Shown: positions 1 through 8,464, numbered from the stretch's first letter. The stretch is DNA of 64,000 nt from Chryseobacterium nakagawai (GCF_900637665.1 NZ_LR134386.1:4270501-4334500), one strand, 5' to 3'. Notes: generated from the sequence alone by a model not told the origin. Program-made: numbers and translations.

Positions 1-130
1 AACCAGTATGAAAGTAAGTGTTGAGATCTACACAGAACAAATGTATTCTTACGAAAGAGAAAAAGCAATTGTGGGAGACTTTACCTTTGTAGCAATTGAT
101 GAATTCAAGAAACCAATTCAGATCCTATAA
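1..130 (+). CDS. C-terminal end of an acyl-CoA thioesterase (hotdog fold), partial
   Basis: The reading frame is open from the window edge to a TAA at 128-130 and encodes the last 42 residues of a protein whose start lies outside the window. The tail resembles the C-terminus of bacterial YciA/acyl-CoA hydrolase-type hotdog thioesterases: a Met-Lys-Val-Ser-Val-Glu beta strand, then an AIVGDFTFVAID strand, where FTFVAID is typical of the family. These enzymes hydrolyse acyl-CoA to free acid and CoA in the cytoplasm. The gene ends just before a strong hairpin. Identification rests on this short tail, so the family is likely but the substrate is unknown. Confidence 0.6.
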   Translation, partial: TSMKVSVEIYTEQMYSYEREKAIVGDFTFVAIDEFKKPIQIL

Positions 131-132
131 AT

Positions 133-169
133 AAAAGTTTCGGGCGGCCTTTGGCCGCCCGAAACTTTT
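133..169. terminator. Bidirectional hairpin terminator, 17-bp stem
   Basis: Perfect 17-base arms at 133-149 and 153-169 surround a TTT loop. The stem is GC-rich in the middle and flanked by A-runs and T-runs, so it reads as an intrinsic terminator on both strands. It separates the plus-strand thioesterase (ends 130) from the minus-strand HD gene (ends 178). Confidence 0.9.
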
Positions 170-177
170 CATACAAT

Positions 178-768
178 TTATCTTAAAACTTTTTCCGTTT
201 CCAAACCTTTCTTCAGTAGCAGTTCAAAGGCCTCTCCCATTTCATCCGAAGCTCTGGTAATGGCATTTTCAAGCATATTTCTGATCTGTTTTTCGGTAAC
301 CCCAGCCTCTGTCCAGCTTTTTCCTGAAGTATAGGAGTTCAGAATAAAAGGCATAATCCTGTCAATAGAACAGGCAAAAATGGCATCCGGAGTTACCTCT
401 TCCTCAAACTCAAGCCATAGATTGAAGAATTCCGAACGTAAAGGCTCATCCAGAATTCCGAAAATTTTCTGTGCGGACATCTTTTCTCTTTCAAACTTTC
501 CTACCATAGCAGCTTCGTCGAAAAGAAAAGTATCACCCGCTTCAATTTCGACAAGGTCATGAATGGAAAGCATTCTTATCACTCTCAACAAATCAATATC
601 CATACGGTTTTTAGCATAGGGATAAAGGATTTGGGCCAGAATAATGATCTGCCAGGAGTGTTCGGCTGTATTCTCTCTTCTGGAATCATCTGCATTATAA
701 TTTCTTCTCTGTACATTTTTTAAGGCATCTACAGCCAGGATAAAATCGATTTCTTTCTGGATTTTCAT
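178..768 (-). CDS. HD-domain metal-dependent phosphohydrolase (YfbR-like)
   Basis: This 196-residue protein fits the HD_3 family (YfbR-type 5'-deoxynucleotidases and relatives). Visible metal-ligand motifs are TAEHSW near residues 34-39, the HD pair in SIHDLVE near residues 69-75, and a later Asp in the CSIDRIMPF segment. Length is normal for the family, which removes phosphate from nucleoside monophosphates in the cytoplasm; the actual substrate here is not visible. The ATG at 768 lies 1 base after the stop of the upstream gene (770-1474), so the two are probably co-transcribed. It ends at the bidirectional terminator. Confidence 0.8.
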   Translation of the reverse strand: MKIQKEIDFILAVDALKNVQRRNYNADDSRRENTAEHSWQIIILAQILYPYAKNRMDIDLLRVIRMLSIHDLVEIEAGDTFLFDEAAMVGKFEREKMSAQKIFGILDEPLRSEFFNLWLEFEEEVTPDAIFACSIDRIMPFILNSYTSGKSWTEAGVTEKQIRNMLENAITRASDEMGEAFELLLKKGLETEKVLR

Positions 769-769
769 T

Positions 770-1474
770 TTACTTTCCTCTATTATATTGATCTGATGGA
801 TATACCTTGGTTCTGGTAGTCCACTTATTATTCTTTTTTTCTTTGATGATAACTTTCACATAGCCATCTTCGCTTTCGTCTTCTTCTTTTTCAAGCACTT
901 TATCGAGTCCTTTATTTGGAATGACTTCATATTCTGTAGTAAAGAAATTGCAGCATCCTGATCTTCCATAGGCAATAAGACGTTTACGTACCGGATCTGT
1001 TTCGAAAAAATCAAAAGAGTTTGACCCTAAATCTGTAAGTTCTGCACTTTTTACAAAAGACATTCTGGTGCTGTTGAATACATACACATCATAAGATGCC
1101 GAACTGTAGTTTCCCATATTCCCATTTCTTATGGCAAGATCTTCGGTTCCGTCAAAATTAAAGTCACCAAAAATTACAGGGCTTTGTTCATTTGTTAGGG
1201 CTATTACTTTTCCACGCTCCAGCCTCTGTCCTTTTCCAAGTTGTAAAACCAGCTTATCTGATGTAAAGCTCTGCACTTTACTGTTTTTATTATCAAATAA
1301 CTCAACAGTTCCTTTATCCATACATTGGTCATCGAAACAATTGTCTATATGAATGATAGCATTATAGTTTTTGGATGCCTCTTTAACTTCAAATTGATAT
1401 TGTCCAAAACATAAAGGACCTAATAGCATAAAAGCGGATATACTCCTGTAATAATTCAAAATATTCATGTTCAT
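770..1474 (-). CDS. Secreted XAC2610-related protein with FG-GAP-like segment
   Basis: A 234-residue protein with an N-terminal hydrophobic signal sequence ending near FGQ (residues 1-25). Its centre has a calcium-loop-like DFNFDGTEDLAI followed by SSASYDVYVFN, a pattern seen in XAC2610-type and FG-GAP-like extracellular proteins. A CC pair sits near residue 175. It should be exported to the periplasm or outer membrane; no enzyme activity is visible. It forms a two-gene unit with the HD hydrolase. A second in-frame ATG two codons downstream is an alternative start. The family assignment is moderate and the function is unknown. Confidence 0.6.
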   Translation of the reverse strand: MNMNILNYYRSISAFMLLGPLCFGQYQFEVKEASKNYNAIIHIDNCFDDQCMDKGTVELFDNKNSKVQSFTSDKLVLQLGKGQRLERGKVIALTNEQSPVIFGDFNFDGTEDLAIRNGNMGNYSSASYDVYVFNSTRMSFVKSAELTDLGSNSFDFFETDPVRKRLIAYGRSGCCNFFTTEYEVIPNKGLDKVLEKEEDESEDGYVKVIIKEKKNNKWTTRTKVYPSDQYNRGK

Positions 1475-1680
1475 AGTAATATTGGATTCAAATGTTTATA
1501 CAAACTTTCAAACAAAAATACGAATCATAGTTTCGATTTCAAAACTCATAAAGAACGAATTATGATCAATGAGTTGTTTTGGAAATATTTAATATACAGG
1601 TATAGGAAAGTAAATACTTTCAGAATTAATGGTGGTTTTATGTTTTATGTTATTATAAAAGATAGCCCTTGAAATATATC

Positions 1681-2691
1681 TTACTGGGACTGTAATTGCG
1701 GACTATAAATGGTTTTAAATCGTTTCATCTTTTTCTCTACAAAATGCCATGAAAAATAAGATAAGATGTAAGTTACAATTGTTGATAAAGTAAACAATAA
1801 AATAGGAGACAAATTCAAAAAGTTCATAAAAACTTGTTGGATAAAAAAGGCATAAATATAAACGCCATATGATATATCTCCTAACTTTTTTGGAAGTTGA
1901 AATGATTGAAAATAATCTTCACCTAAAAGAATAATTAATAACGGGAATATAAAGGATGAGGTTATATGAAATACACCAAAATAAAAGCTAACGGCTAAGG
2001 AAATTAATAGTATGACAAACACAAGCCAATTGAATCTGAATTTTACAAAATTCATTAATGCCCCGCCAAAGAACAACGCAGAAAGCTTGTAAAACAGAAT
2101 AGATTCCAGATTAATTGTATTGAAAAAGGAGCTTAGGTAATTAGGGTTAAACGCTGTAAGACATACACTTATTAAAAAACCAAGTATTAACAAGTTTCTT
2201 TTAGTTATTGACGATTTAATAAAAAACAAAAAACTTATAGCTATGTACATGCTAAACTCGTAAGCCAATGACCAAAGACTGCCATTTGTAGCTTTGGGAT
2301 AAGGATTGTTTACAAACATACCTGGGACATTGTATTGAACGTTATATAGACTTAAATTATTTGGTAAATAATACCAAAAATCTTTTTGAAAAACCACTTT
2401 ATAATTTAGTAAAACCATTACCCCCATTGAAAAACAAAGCATAACTAATAATGCAGGGAAAAGTCTTAGTGATCTTTTCCAAAAATAATCGAAAAGGCTC
2501 TTAGAGTTTTCAACACTTTGAAAAATTAGGTAACCACTTAAAACAAAGAAAAATGCTACTGCAATTGCTCCCAATGAAGTTGTCTTTGTCAAATCAAAAA
2601 GGAAATCTGAATTTCCGGTTAGGTCAAATGAATGGGAAAAAATCACTAATGTTGAGAAAATTAATCGAAGCCAATTAAAATTATTTTTCAT
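1681..2691 (-). CDS. Acyltransferase family 3 membrane protein (OafA/YrhL-like)
   Basis: A 336-residue, strongly hydrophobic protein with about ten membrane helices. It has the hallmarks of acyltransferase-3 enzymes: an early conserved His in FSHSFDLTG (near residue 20), FFFVLSGYLIF in the second helix region, and YWK/RSLRLFPAL after it. Such enzymes O-acylate surface polysaccharides or peptidoglycan at the inner membrane. It stands alone, with no polysaccharide genes nearby, and its codons are very AT-rich even for this window, which hints at acquisition. The acceptor substrate cannot be told. Confidence 0.8.
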   Translation of the reverse strand: MKNNFNWLRLIFSTLVIFSHSFDLTGNSDFLFDLTKTTSLGAIAVAFFFVLSGYLIFQSVENSKSLFDYFWKRSLRLFPALLVMLCFSMGVMVLLNYKVVFQKDFWYYLPNNLSLYNVQYNVPGMFVNNPYPKATNGSLWSLAYEFSMYIAISFLFFIKSSITKRNLLILGFLISVCLTAFNPNYLSSFFNTINLESILFYKLSALFFGGALMNFVKFRFNWLVFVILLISLAVSFYFGVFHITSSFIFPLLIILLGEDYFQSFQLPKKLGDISYGVYIYAFFIQQVFMNFLNLSPILLFTLSTIVTYILSYFSWHFVEKKMKRFKTIYSPQLQSQ

Positions 2692-3095
2692 GGAACTAAT
2701 TTAACAAATAAATACCATTTGAAATATATTTTAAACAATTACACGTCTTTAAGTTAATGTTATAAACCTGATTCGCAACCACTTAACATATATTGAAAGT
2801 TTATTGTGTTAATCACCTAATACTTTAATATTGATTAGTTTATATTCCCATATTTTTATCTAAAAATTTGATTTTTTTAAAAATATCAATCAAAATCTAT
2901 TCAAATAAAAATTACTTATAAAATTATTTAACTGATTATCAACCTATTAATTATTTTATTTTCAAAATTACACTACTTTGTATTGCATAATACCATTTTA
3001 TTTATATATCTTTGTAATGTAAAATTAGAATAGGCTCAACTAGCTAGGAGCATCTTTCTAAAAACATAACCTTAATTAACAAAACTTATCAAAAG
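2692..3095 (+). promoter_or_regulatory. AT-rich intergenic region with promoter for padR-pspC
   Basis: About 400 bases without a gene, very AT-rich, between divergently transcribed genes. Near its right end is a Bacteroidota-type promoter: ATTG at 2982-2985 and TATCTTTG at 3007-3014, 21 bases apart. This would start an mRNA with a leader of roughly 75 bases ahead of the PadR gene. No ORF or hairpin of note was seen in the rest. Confidence 0.6.
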
Positions 3096-3425
3096 ATGAA
3101 TACTGAAAATACCAAAGCGCAAATGCGAAAAGGAATTCTGGAATTCTGTATTCTAAGTCTCATCAATAATCGCGAAATGTATGTTTCTGATCTTATTGAC
3201 GAACTGAAAAAAGGAAAACTGGATGTTGTGGAAGGTACCCTCTACCCTCTTCTCACAAGACTTAAAAATGGAGAGTTTCTCTCTTACAGATGGGAAGAAT
3301 CAACTGGAGGACCACCCAGAAAATATTATCAGATCACAGAAAAAGGAAAACTTTTTCTGGATGAACTTCAAAATACGTGGAATGAGCTTACAGCCTCAGT
3401 AAACCAAATTACACAAAAACATTAA
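3096..3425 (+). CDS. PadR-family transcriptional regulator
   Basis: A 109-residue protein made of one PadR winged helix. LEFCILSLI (helix 1), EMYVSDLIDEL, the recognition helix with VEGTLYPLLTRL near residues 45-57, and the wing with GGPPRKYYQIT near residues 70-80 are all typical. PadR repressors sense small molecules or envelope stress and often control the gene next door. Here the PspC-domain gene starts 11 bases after the stop, so regulator and target are probably one operon, a common Bacteroidota arrangement. Confidence 0.9.
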   Translation: MNTENTKAQMRKGILEFCILSLINNREMYVSDLIDELKKGKLDVVEGTLYPLLTRLKNGEFLSYRWEESTGGPPRKYYQITEKGKLFLDELQNTWNELTASVNQITQKH

Positions 3426-3436
3426 AAAACAAAGCT

Positions 3437-5155
3437 ATGAACAAGACACTCTCAATAGGACTCGCAGGTTTTTCTTTTACGATAGAAGAACACGCATATA
3501 TAAAGCTCAGCGATTACCTGAACGCTCTGAGAAGCTCACTGGATGCTTCAGAAGCAGATGAGGTAATGCATGACATAGAAATAAGAATGGTGGAGATCTT
3601 CAGAGATTCTCTGGGAAAACGTGAAGTGATCAACGATACGGATGTAGAAAAAGTAATCGCACAGATCGGAACACCTGAAAAGATTGAAGAACAGGAAGAG
3701 GCTTATTTTTCTGAAAAAAATACGACTAAAAATACAAACACAGGAAATCCTTATACAGACAAAAAACAATTATTCCGTGATCCTGAAAAGCAGAAAATTG
3801 CAGGGGTTTGCGCAGGTTTAGCTCATTATGTAGGAATGGACATTACTGCCATGAGAATTATCTGGGTAGTTGTTTTCTTAGTGATGATTCCTGCTGCAGG
3901 AAGCGCCTTAGTGATCTTACTTCTTTATTTGATCCTTTGGTTAGTACTTCCAAAAGCACAAACCGCTTCAGATTTCCTGAAGATGCAGGGAAAGCCTATG
4001 AACTTCGACAATCTTAAGAATGAGTCTAATAAATTGGTACAGTTTGCCAATGAATCTACTCAGAGGGTCGGAGAAATCTACAACGAAAACAAACCTTACA
4101 TTGACAATGCAGGAAGTGGAATATGGAATATATTTAAATATATAATTGGTGCATTCTCTGTATTGGTAGCTGTAGGAAGTATTATTGGAGTATTTGTACT
4201 ATTTGCCCTTTTCGGGATGGATACAGATTTTCCTGGAGCTAATCAGATCAGATTCTATATGGATGATAATGGTCTGGATAAAGTACTGGCAGCTATCATG
4301 ATTATAGGAAGCTTGATTCCGGCCATTCTTTTCAGCTTACTAAGTATTAAGATATTCTCTCCAAAGACAAAACTGAGAAACCTTGGATGGGTAGTTGGTG
4401 GATTATTCCTTCTTCTGATCGGACTGGGGACTTATTTCGGAATCAGCATGGCTAAGAAAAACCTAATCTACAAAGGAAGTAAAGAAGATGTAGAAAATGT
4501 AGCCATCAATACTACTTCCGACACCGTATATGTAGACGTAAAACAGGTAAGCATCCCACAAAATTATAAAGCGTATGACGATGATATCTATTCTGATAAA
4601 AGATCAGTGTATGAAGAAGATTATATCTCAGTAGAAGTGACAAGAAAACCGGAAGTAAAGACCCCTTACTTAATCATCAAAAAAGAAGGAAACGGTTATA
4701 ACTTCCCAATTCAGGTAACAGTACCGGTAGAGGTTGTAAACAATAAAGTAATACTTCCCAACTACATTAAATACCCGTATGAGCACAGATTCAGAGATTA
4801 CAGAGTAAATTATGAACTTGTAGTTCCTCAAAATGCAGTGGTCATTCCGTTGAAAAAAGACAGAATTGATTTTGACGGTGACCTGAACGGAGACGGTATC
4901 GATGATGATGACCAGGACAGAGATGAAAATCACAACGGAATCAGAATCGAAAAAAATAAGATTACAGTCAATGGTTCCAGTATAGAATACAACTCTGATG
5001 ATAAAGACAGTGTTATCATTAATGGTAAAAAAGTTCCAAACAACCTGGCTAAGAAAGTTATTGATTCCGTAGCATCTGATATCAAAAAGACCAACAAAGA
5101 TGTGGACATCAAAATAAAAGACGGAAAAAACGAAATATCCATACAAACTAAATAA
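3437..5155 (+). CDS. PspC-domain membrane protein with HAAS-like N-terminus
   Basis: A 572-residue inner-membrane protein. Residues about 1-90 form an alpha-helical HAAS/DUF1700-like segment (repeated acidic helices ending in IAQIGTPEKIEEQ). Residues about 110-172 are a PspC domain (LFRDPEKQKIAGVCAGLAHY, then a membrane helix ending LWLVLPKA). Three more membrane helices follow around 230-335, then a long soluble C-terminal half. That half contains an Asp-rich segment (DGDLNGDGIDDDD, DENHNG) like calcium-binding thrombospondin type-3 loops. PspC proteins take part in envelope stress sensing. The gene sits 11 bases after padR, so PadR control is likely. Function beyond the domain level is inference. 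Confidence 0.85.
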   Translation: MNKTLSIGLAGFSFTIEEHAYIKLSDYLNALRSSLDASEADEVMHDIEIRMVEIFRDSLGKREVINDTDVEKVIAQIGTPEKIEEQEEAYFSEKNTTKNTNTGNPYTDKKQLFRDPEKQKIAGVCAGLAHYVGMDITAMRIIWVVVFLVMIPAAGSALVILLLYLILWLVLPKAQTASDFLKMQGKPMNFDNLKNESNKLVQFANESTQRVGEIYNENKPYIDNAGSGIWNIFKYIIGAFSVLVAVGSIIGVFVLFALFGMDTDFPGANQIRFYMDDNGLDKVLAAIMIIGSLIPAILFSLLSIKIFSPKTKLRNLGWVVGGLFLLLIGLGTYFGISMAKKNLIYKGSKEDVENVAINTTSDTVYVDVKQVSIPQNYKAYDDDIYSDKRSVYEEDYISVEVTRKPEVKTPYLIIKKEGNGYNFPIQVTVPVEVVNNKVILPNYIKYPYEHRFRDYRVNYELVVPQNAVVIPLKKDRIDFDGDLNGDGIDDDDQDRDENHNGIRIEKNKITVNGSSIEYNSDDKDSVIINGKKVPNNLAKKVIDSVASDIKKTNKDVDIKIKDGKNEISIQTK

Positions 5156-5164
5156 TTAACTACA

Positions 5165-5224
5165 GAGAGTGGTAGAAGGTGTGAATGGAAGGCAACCGTT
5201 TGAAATTCACACCATTCTTCTCTC
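5165..5224 (+). terminator. Imperfect hairpin after the PspC gene
   Basis: GGTGTGAAT (5178-5186) pairs with ATTCACACC (5205-5213), and the stem extends through AGAA/TTCT past one bulged A. There is no long T-run, so it may act as an mRNA 3' end stabiliser or a weak terminator for padR-pspC. Confidence 0.5.
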
Positions 5225-5267
5225 AGAAAAGTGAAAAAAACTAGTATTTAGTTCTCTATGTGAAAAA

Positions 5268-5297
5268 ATTGTTTTAATTTCGTATAGTTAAAATTTA
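5268..5297 (+). promoter_or_regulatory. Promoter candidate for the 20-codon ORF
   Basis: ATTG at 5268-5271 and TAAATTTA at 5290-5297 (one base off TAnnTTTG) are 18 bases apart, matching the Bacteroidota layout. Transcription would begin near 5303, about 27 bases before the small ORF's ATG. Confidence 0.5.
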
Positions 5298-5329
5298 ATA
5301 ACCAACCAACACTAAAAAACACTCTTATC

Positions 5330-5392
5330 ATGATACAATTTGCAATGGAATTCGTAATGAAAATCGTAGATTTAATCAACGGTTTATTTTAA
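5330..5392 (+). CDS. 20-residue amphipathic peptide gene (candidate)
   Basis: A 63-base ORF encodes a 20-residue peptide, MIQFAMEFVMKIVDLINGLF. On a helical wheel the hydrophobic residues (I, F, M, V, L) line one face and E, K, D, N the other, much like short amphipathic helices in membrane-active peptides. It starts with ATG, with no Shine-Dalgarno sequence, which is normal in this phylum. It has its own promoter candidate upstream (5268-5297) and a clean terminator downstream (5419-5450), so it is an isolated transcription unit rather than noise between genes. It could also be a small RNA that happens to contain an ORF. No homologue is known to me. Confidence 0.5.
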   Translation: MIQFAMEFVMKIVDLINGLF

Positions 5393-5418
5393 GAGCAATA
5401 ATATTTCAATATATTTGT

Positions 5419-5457
5419 AAAAGTATAACCAATTTGGTTATACTTTTTTGTTTTTAA
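5419..5457 (+). terminator. Intrinsic terminator after the 20-codon ORF
   Basis: AAAAGTATAACC (5419-5430) pairs perfectly with GGTTATACTTTT (5436-5447) across an AATTT loop, followed by T-rich sequence. It lies just ahead of the PlsC-like gene and insulates it from the small upstream unit. Confidence 0.85.
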
Positions 5458-5469
5458 TCCAAAGAATCT

Positions 5470-6054
5470 ATGAAAAAGCTGATAGGCAAACTGATGTTAA
5501 AATTATTAGGATGGAAAGTTGTTCTGCAGGGCGACGTTAACAACCTGAACAGATGTATTCTGGTGGTGGCACCACATACGCATAATATGGAATACATTTT
5601 AGGAAACTTTGCTTATTGGTCCCTGAATAAACCTTTAAAAATTATCATTAAAGATGCTCACACCAAAGCATGGTATGGAAGTGTTGTAAGGGGACTTGGA
5701 GGTATTGGTATTGACAGAAGTCAGAAAAATGACCTTGTCAATTTTGTAGCCAGCAAGTTTGCCAAAGAAGATTTCAGTCTTGTAATTACTCCGGAAGGAA
5801 CCAGAAGCTGGGTTCCGAAATGGAGAAAAGGATTCTACCATATGGCAATGGCAGCAAAAGTACCTATTGTATTGGCGGCAGGAGATTTCAAAAGAAACAT
5901 CGTATACCTTGGTTACACGATTCCTTATGAAAGAATTGCGTCCGTTCCGTTTTCTGAGATCATGCAGGAAATTCAGGATTATTATGTGAAAAACGATATT
6001 GTTCCTAAGGTTTCTGCCAACTGGAACCCTAATATTATGGGTTCAGGGGAATAA
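5470..6054 (+). CDS. PlsC-like 1-acylglycerol-3-phosphate acyltransferase
   Basis: A 194-residue acyltransferase of the LPLAT family. The catalytic block is present in variant form as PHTHNMEY (residues 36-43; the usual pattern is NH-x4-D, here with Glu). The phosphate-binding motif PEGTRS follows near residues 108-113, then KWRKGFYHMA. Such enzymes add the second acyl chain to lysophosphatidate at the inner membrane. The short single-domain length is usual for this subgroup in Bacteroidota. The next gene, a hotdog thioesterase, starts about 60 bases downstream. The glycerolipid substrate is inferred from family. Confidence 0.8.
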   Translation: MKKLIGKLMLKLLGWKVVLQGDVNNLNRCILVVAPHTHNMEYILGNFAYWSLNKPLKIIIKDAHTKAWYGSVVRGLGGIGIDRSQKNDLVNFVASKFAKEDFSLVITPEGTRSWVPKWRKGFYHMAMAAKVPIVLAAGDFKRNIVYLGYTIPYERIASVPFSEIMQEIQDYYVKNDIVPKVSANWNPNIMGSGE

Positions 6055-6115
6055 AAGTAAAATAAATTACGATCTTCCCATCATCATTTATCAATCATCT
6101 CTTATCTATAAAAAA

Positions 6116-6544
6116 ATGAAAGGTCAAACAAAAGAAGAAATATTAGCATTCATCAATAACTGGGGCGGTGAAACCCTGGCAAAAGCAATGGAAATCAAAT
6201 TCATTGATATAGATCTTGAAAATGAAACTCTTACCGCTACAATGCCTGTACTCCCAAGGACTCATCAGCCTTTTGGGATTATGCACGGAGGAGCAAGCTG
6301 CGTACTGGCTGAAACATTGGGTTCAAGCCTATCTAACATCTTCATTGATGGTGATAAATATTATGGTGTAGGCACCAACATTAATTCCAACCACCTAAGA
6401 AGTAAAAAGGACGGAATAGTAACGGCTACTGCCCGTTTCATCAGAAAAGGAAAAACAATGCATGTCTCTGAAATTGAGATCAGGGATGAGAAAGGAACGC
6501 TTATTAACCATACGACGATGACAAATAATATCATCAATAAGTAG
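6116..6544 (+). CDS. PaaI-type hotdog thioesterase; candidate DHNA-CoA hydrolase
   Basis: The protein is 142 residues if translation starts at ATG 6116. A longer in-frame extension from 5999 overlaps the previous gene and is rejected, because homologues begin with this type of N-terminus. The hotdog signature HQPFGIMHGGASCVLAETLGS spans residues about 49-69, with the catalytic-helix HGG and an acidic residue in AETLG, as in the PaaI/MenI/EntH group. It lies 221 bases before an isochorismate synthase gene on the same strand, so hydrolysis of 1,4-dihydroxy-2-naphthoyl-CoA in menaquinone synthesis is an attractive role. That role is inference; phenylacetyl-CoA-type activity is the alternative. 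Confidence 0.75.
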   Translation: MKGQTKEEILAFINNWGGETLAKAMEIKFIDIDLENETLTATMPVLPRTHQPFGIMHGGASCVLAETLGSSLSNIFIDGDKYYGVGTNINSNHLRSKKDGIVTATARFIRKGKTMHVSEIEIRDEKGTLINHTTMTNNIINK

Positions 6545-6563
6545 GTTGAACAGACATACCATT

Positions 6564-6593
6564 AAAAAGCTCAAAAAAATTGGGCTTTTTTTA
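6564..6593 (+). terminator. Intrinsic terminator after the thioesterase gene
   Basis: AAAAAGCTC (6564-6572) pairs with GGGCTTTTT (6582-6590), one G-T wobble included, followed by a T-run. Confidence 0.8.
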
Positions 6594-6660
6594 TTTCCCT
6601 ACCATAATCTTTTATTTTCTGCCCCTTTAATGATGTTGTTATAAAAAACAGCTCATATAA

Positions 6661-6692
6661 TTTTGACATCTTTAAGACTAATAATACCTTTG
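6661..6692 (+). promoter_or_regulatory. Near-consensus Bacteroidota promoter for the isochorismate synthase gene
   Basis: TTTTG at 6661-6665 and TACCTTTG at 6685-6692 with a 19-base spacer match the primary sigma factor consensus of the phylum. Predicted start is near 6698, giving a leader of about 68 bases. Confidence 0.8.
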
Positions 6693-6765
6693 TAGAAAGG
6701 AAAATCAACTTCGGAATTTCCTATATTATTTCCGGTTAGTGATTTTCAAAATCTGTTCATAACTC

Positions 6766-7734
6766 ATGATTTATTTCAAACTTCCCTTCAACGAAGGCTT
6801 GCATACTGTAGAAGAAACAACTGATAAAAACGCAGTCAATTTTTATTCTTATAACAACCTGAATCAGATCAACTTTAATGGAAACATCATCAAGGTTGAT
6901 GCTTCAAAATTTAATAACATTACGATCACTAATGAATCCCTGGTAAAAGATACAACGGCTTTTACAGCAGAAACTAAAGAAGAATACTGCAATACTCTAC
7001 AACAGGTAATTGAGGTTATTAAAGAAAATGATCTTCCTAAACTGGTGTATGCAAGGAGAAAGATCTTTACAGACTTTAATACGATTGATTATAAGGCAAG
7101 TTTCGATAAATTATGTCAATCCTACCCCAATGCCTTCAGGTATCTTTTTAACGATGGAGAAAATGCATGGATGGGGGCTTTTTCCGAAGTACTAGGTAAG
7201 TTTAATAAAATCACCCATGAGTTTGAAACTATGGCACTGGCAGGAACTCTTCCTACATCTGAAGGATGGACAGAAAAAGAGATTGATGAACAGAAACCGG
7301 TTACCACTTACATTCAGAATATTCTGAAAAACTATTCAGACAACATTCAGCAGTCTGAAACCTATGACCATATTTCCGGAAATATTAAACATCTTCGTAC
7401 GGACTTTAAAACGATAATAAAGCCCAATGACCTTGACAGTTTAATAAAGGATTTACACCCTACTCCTGCAGTATGTGGTATTCCTAAAGATTTCTGCAAT
7501 GAAAATATCCGAAAATATGAGAAATTCCCTCGTGAATTTTATGCTGGTTATATCAAAGTGGAAACAGAAGAGAGTGTTCTTTATTTTGTGAATCTTAGAT
7601 GCGCAAGACTTTATAAAGGTTCAGTACATATTTTTGTAGGCGGAGGAATTACCGCTCAAAGTAACCCGGAAAAGGAATGGACGGAAACAGAGCTTAAGTC
7701 TGAGGCTATTTTGAAGAATTTGGTTGTTTCTTAA
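6766..7734 (+). CDS. menF: Isochorismate synthase / chorismate-binding enzyme
   Basis: A 322-residue member of the chorismate-utilising family (MenF/EntC/PabB/TrpE). Recognisable pieces are LPKLVYARR (near residue 93), the MALAGTLP segment (near 158), the C-terminal PREFYAGYIKV (near 258), and the closing active-site block HIFVGGGITAQSNPEKEWTET (near 290), where the Glu and Lys contact Mg and chorismate. It is shorter than E. coli MenF (about 430) because the N-terminal part is reduced, as in other Bacteroidota. With menC in the same window (43628-44632) and a neighbouring hotdog thioesterase, a menaquinone role is likely, though siderophore-type isochorismate synthesis cannot be excluded. 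Confidence 0.8.
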   Translation: MIYFKLPFNEGLHTVEETTDKNAVNFYSYNNLNQINFNGNIIKVDASKFNNITITNESLVKDTTAFTAETKEEYCNTLQQVIEVIKENDLPKLVYARRKIFTDFNTIDYKASFDKLCQSYPNAFRYLFNDGENAWMGAFSEVLGKFNKITHEFETMALAGTLPTSEGWTEKEIDEQKPVTTYIQNILKNYSDNIQQSETYDHISGNIKHLRTDFKTIIKPNDLDSLIKDLHPTPAVCGIPKDFCNENIRKYEKFPREFYAGYIKVETEESVLYFVNLRCARLYKGSVHIFVGGGITAQSNPEKEWTETELKSEAILKNLVVS

Positions 7735-7884
7735 TATTCTTTCTCTTCATATTATAAATCTATTACAGGAAATCAGCTGATCCTTTTGTTCTAATGGACT
7801 ATAAAAACTGGTAATTTATAAAAAAATCTTAAGTGATAAACTTTTGATACCTTTACAAAACACCAATTGAAAAAAAACATTATT

Positions 7885-8406
7885 ATGAAATCAAATCTTT
7901 TTCTTGCTCAATTATTGCTTTTGGGGCTCTTATCCTGTAAGTCTGAAAAAACAGCCAATTTTGAAAAAACAGTTACAGACCAAGAGCAGATTGCCTCTAA
8001 TACACTGATTGGTAAAAACGGATATGAAATCCAAAAGAACCAATATTTAATTAAAAAGAATTTCGAGGGTGCTCTTACTTCTTTAGATCAGCAAGAACAG
8101 CTTTTTAATTCAATTATTAAAACGTTATCAGGATTATCCACTGATGGCATTAAAGAAAGCTCACCTGTAAAAACAACTGCCATTGGGTATTACAAAGCAA
8201 TGAAGAACTTATTTCTCATCGAGCGGCTGTCTATTGAACAACAACAGCAACTTACTTTTACTAAGGATACCATTAAAATAGATAAAGCTCAAGACAGCCT
8301 GCTTCAAATTGACCGAAAAAAATTAGATCTGTACAAAGTAGTTGCTGAAAAACAATCAGAATTCCAAAAAGCACTCAAAAGTTTTAATCAAGCCAATAAT
8401 TTGTAA
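7885..8406 (+). CDS. Hypothetical lipoprotein with helical body
   Basis: With ATG at 7885 the protein has 173 residues and starts with a classic lipoprotein signal, LLLGLLSC, with the lipidated Cys at residue 18; a TTG at 7867 in frame is less likely. The rest is rich in Lys, Gln and Glu and predicted mostly helical, with no catalytic motif. It should be anchored in the inner or outer membrane facing the periplasm. It is a single gene between the menF-like gene and the minus-strand marC unit. Function is unknown. Confidence 0.7.
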   Translation: MKSNLFLAQLLLLGLLSCKSEKTANFEKTVTDQEQIASNTLIGKNGYEIQKNQYLIKKNFEGALTSLDQQEQLFNSIIKTLSGLSTDGIKESSPVKTTAIGYYKAMKNLFLIERLSIEQQQQLTFTKDTIKIDKAQDSLLQIDRKKLDLYKVVAEKQSEFQKALKSFNQANNL

Positions 8407-8464
8407 CTCTTTTATTCCATATTGATTAGTTATGCTCCTTTAGCCGGAAAAACCCACAGTAAGC

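Noticed and set aside
4670..5146. Minus-strand frame opposite the PspC gene
   Set aside because: Its translation is Val/Ile/Phe-rich and mirrors Asp/Lys codons of the real gene; no homology or context.
5999..6115. Upstream extension of the hotdog thioesterase frame
   Set aside because: It overlaps the end of the PlsC-like gene and adds 39 residues with no similarity to the family N-terminus; ATG 6116 is better.
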